DNA of 12,394 nucleotides from Acidobacteriota bacterium (lineage in GTDB: Bacteria; Acidobacteriota; Terriglobia; Acidiferrales; 2-02-FULL-67-57). The number at the start of each line of letters is the position of its first letter. Positions within the stretch are counted from its first letter, which is position 1. Location of the stretch: NCBI GenBank assembly GCA_016189965.1, contig JACPRL010000062.1, positions 1 through 12,394 on the forward strand, read 5' to 3'. Below the pieces are notes generated by a model. That model had not been told where the DNA came from. It did not search any database and was given only the letters and a program-made list of their open reading frames with translations. Of this stretch, positions 12,199 to 12,394 are shown in pieces. Position numbers and translations under genes: made by a program.

Positions 12199-12394
12199 CT
12201 ACCGTCCGACCAGGACGAAAGCGCCCCAGTAGTAGGGGAGGTCGGCTCCGTAGCGCTTCTTCACCCGCCCCCGCAACTCCTGCTGCGCCTTCCGCAGCGC
12301 TTCCGGCTTCGACTGCCCGGCCAGCCACTTCTGGTAAAAGAGCGCCATCAACTCTTGCGTTTCGCGGTCGGGCACCTCCCACAAGCTCATCAGC
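12199..12394 (-). CDS. CHAT-domain protein, C-terminal end (5' part outside window)
   Basis: The frame enters from the window edge and ends at TAG (12199-12201). The visible 64 residues begin LMSLWEVPDRET and end LPYYWGAFVLVGR, which matches the last part of a CHAT domain. The downstream protein has the matching VLVSLWNVEDEAT and SPFYWAAFVLQGEWR. The catalytic His and Cys would lie upstream and cannot be checked. Any start codon seen inside this piece is internal to the domain. It lies 37 bases before the next CHAT gene on the same strand. The fragment differs from the downstream copy at most positions, so the pair are old paralogs rather than a recent duplication. Confidence 0.85.
   Translation of the reverse strand, partial: LMSLWEVPDRETQELMALFYQKWLAGQSKPEALRKAQQELRGRVKKRYGADLPYYWGAFVLVGR

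Overview
The window is a high-GC bacterial stretch with two parts. Bases 1 to about 8,817 hold a tightly packed set of plus-strand genes that look like one operon for anaerobic breakdown of aromatic compounds. Bases 8,859 to the end hold two minus-strand genes for CHAT-domain (caspase-like) proteins. The two blocks converge. I see no rRNA, tRNA, CRISPR array or insertion sequence. The host is probably an anaerobic or facultative environmental bacterium. Secreted PPC-TPR-CHAT proteins are frequent in Acidobacteriota, Cyanobacteria and some deltaproteobacterial lineages, and an acidobacterial or deltaproteobacterial-like host fits, but this is a weak inference.

Region 1 (1-1,641). The window opens inside the C-terminal part of an iron-sulfur (beta) subunit of the type II DMSO reductase family, the group that includes ethylbenzene, dimethylsulfide, selenate and chlorate/perchlorate enzymes. 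A TorD-like assembly chaperone of the same enzyme group follows, then a 115-residue four-cysteine protein of unknown function, then an easily missed 35-residue CxxC mini-protein whose stop codon overlaps the start of the next gene.

Region 2 (1,638-8,817). This is a class I (ATP-dependent) benzoyl-CoA reductase and ring-cleavage module: a Zn-dependent 6-hydroxycyclohex-1-ene-1-carbonyl-CoA dehydrogenase (had-like); a crotonase-fold hydrolase of the Oah/BamA/BadI group with a fused C-terminal zinc ribbon; a short-chain dehydrogenase; then BcrC-, BcrB-, BcrA- and BcrD-like subunits. BcrC/BcrB would form the substrate-reducing half and BcrA/BcrD the ATP-driven electron activator. The dehydrogenase and hydrolase would then oxidise and open the reduced ring, and the SDR may perform a later beta-oxidation step. 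No dienoyl-CoA hydratase (dch) and no ferredoxin are present in the window. The operon ends with a small membrane protein whose gene overlaps an unusually long 3' end of bcrD.

Region 3 (8,859-12,394). A secreted 1,100-residue protein has a signal peptide, a PPC-like beta domain, a perfectly regular array of 40-residue TPRs and a CHAT protease domain with an intact His/Cys dyad. The C-terminus of a second CHAT protein lies 37 bases upstream of it.

The most interesting possibility is that a molybdenum hydroxylase of the ethylbenzene-dehydrogenase type is encoded directly upstream of the benzoyl-CoA reductase genes, which would link hydrocarbon (or other aromatic) activation to ring reduction in one locus. 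The catalytic subunit lies outside the window, so this remains an inference.
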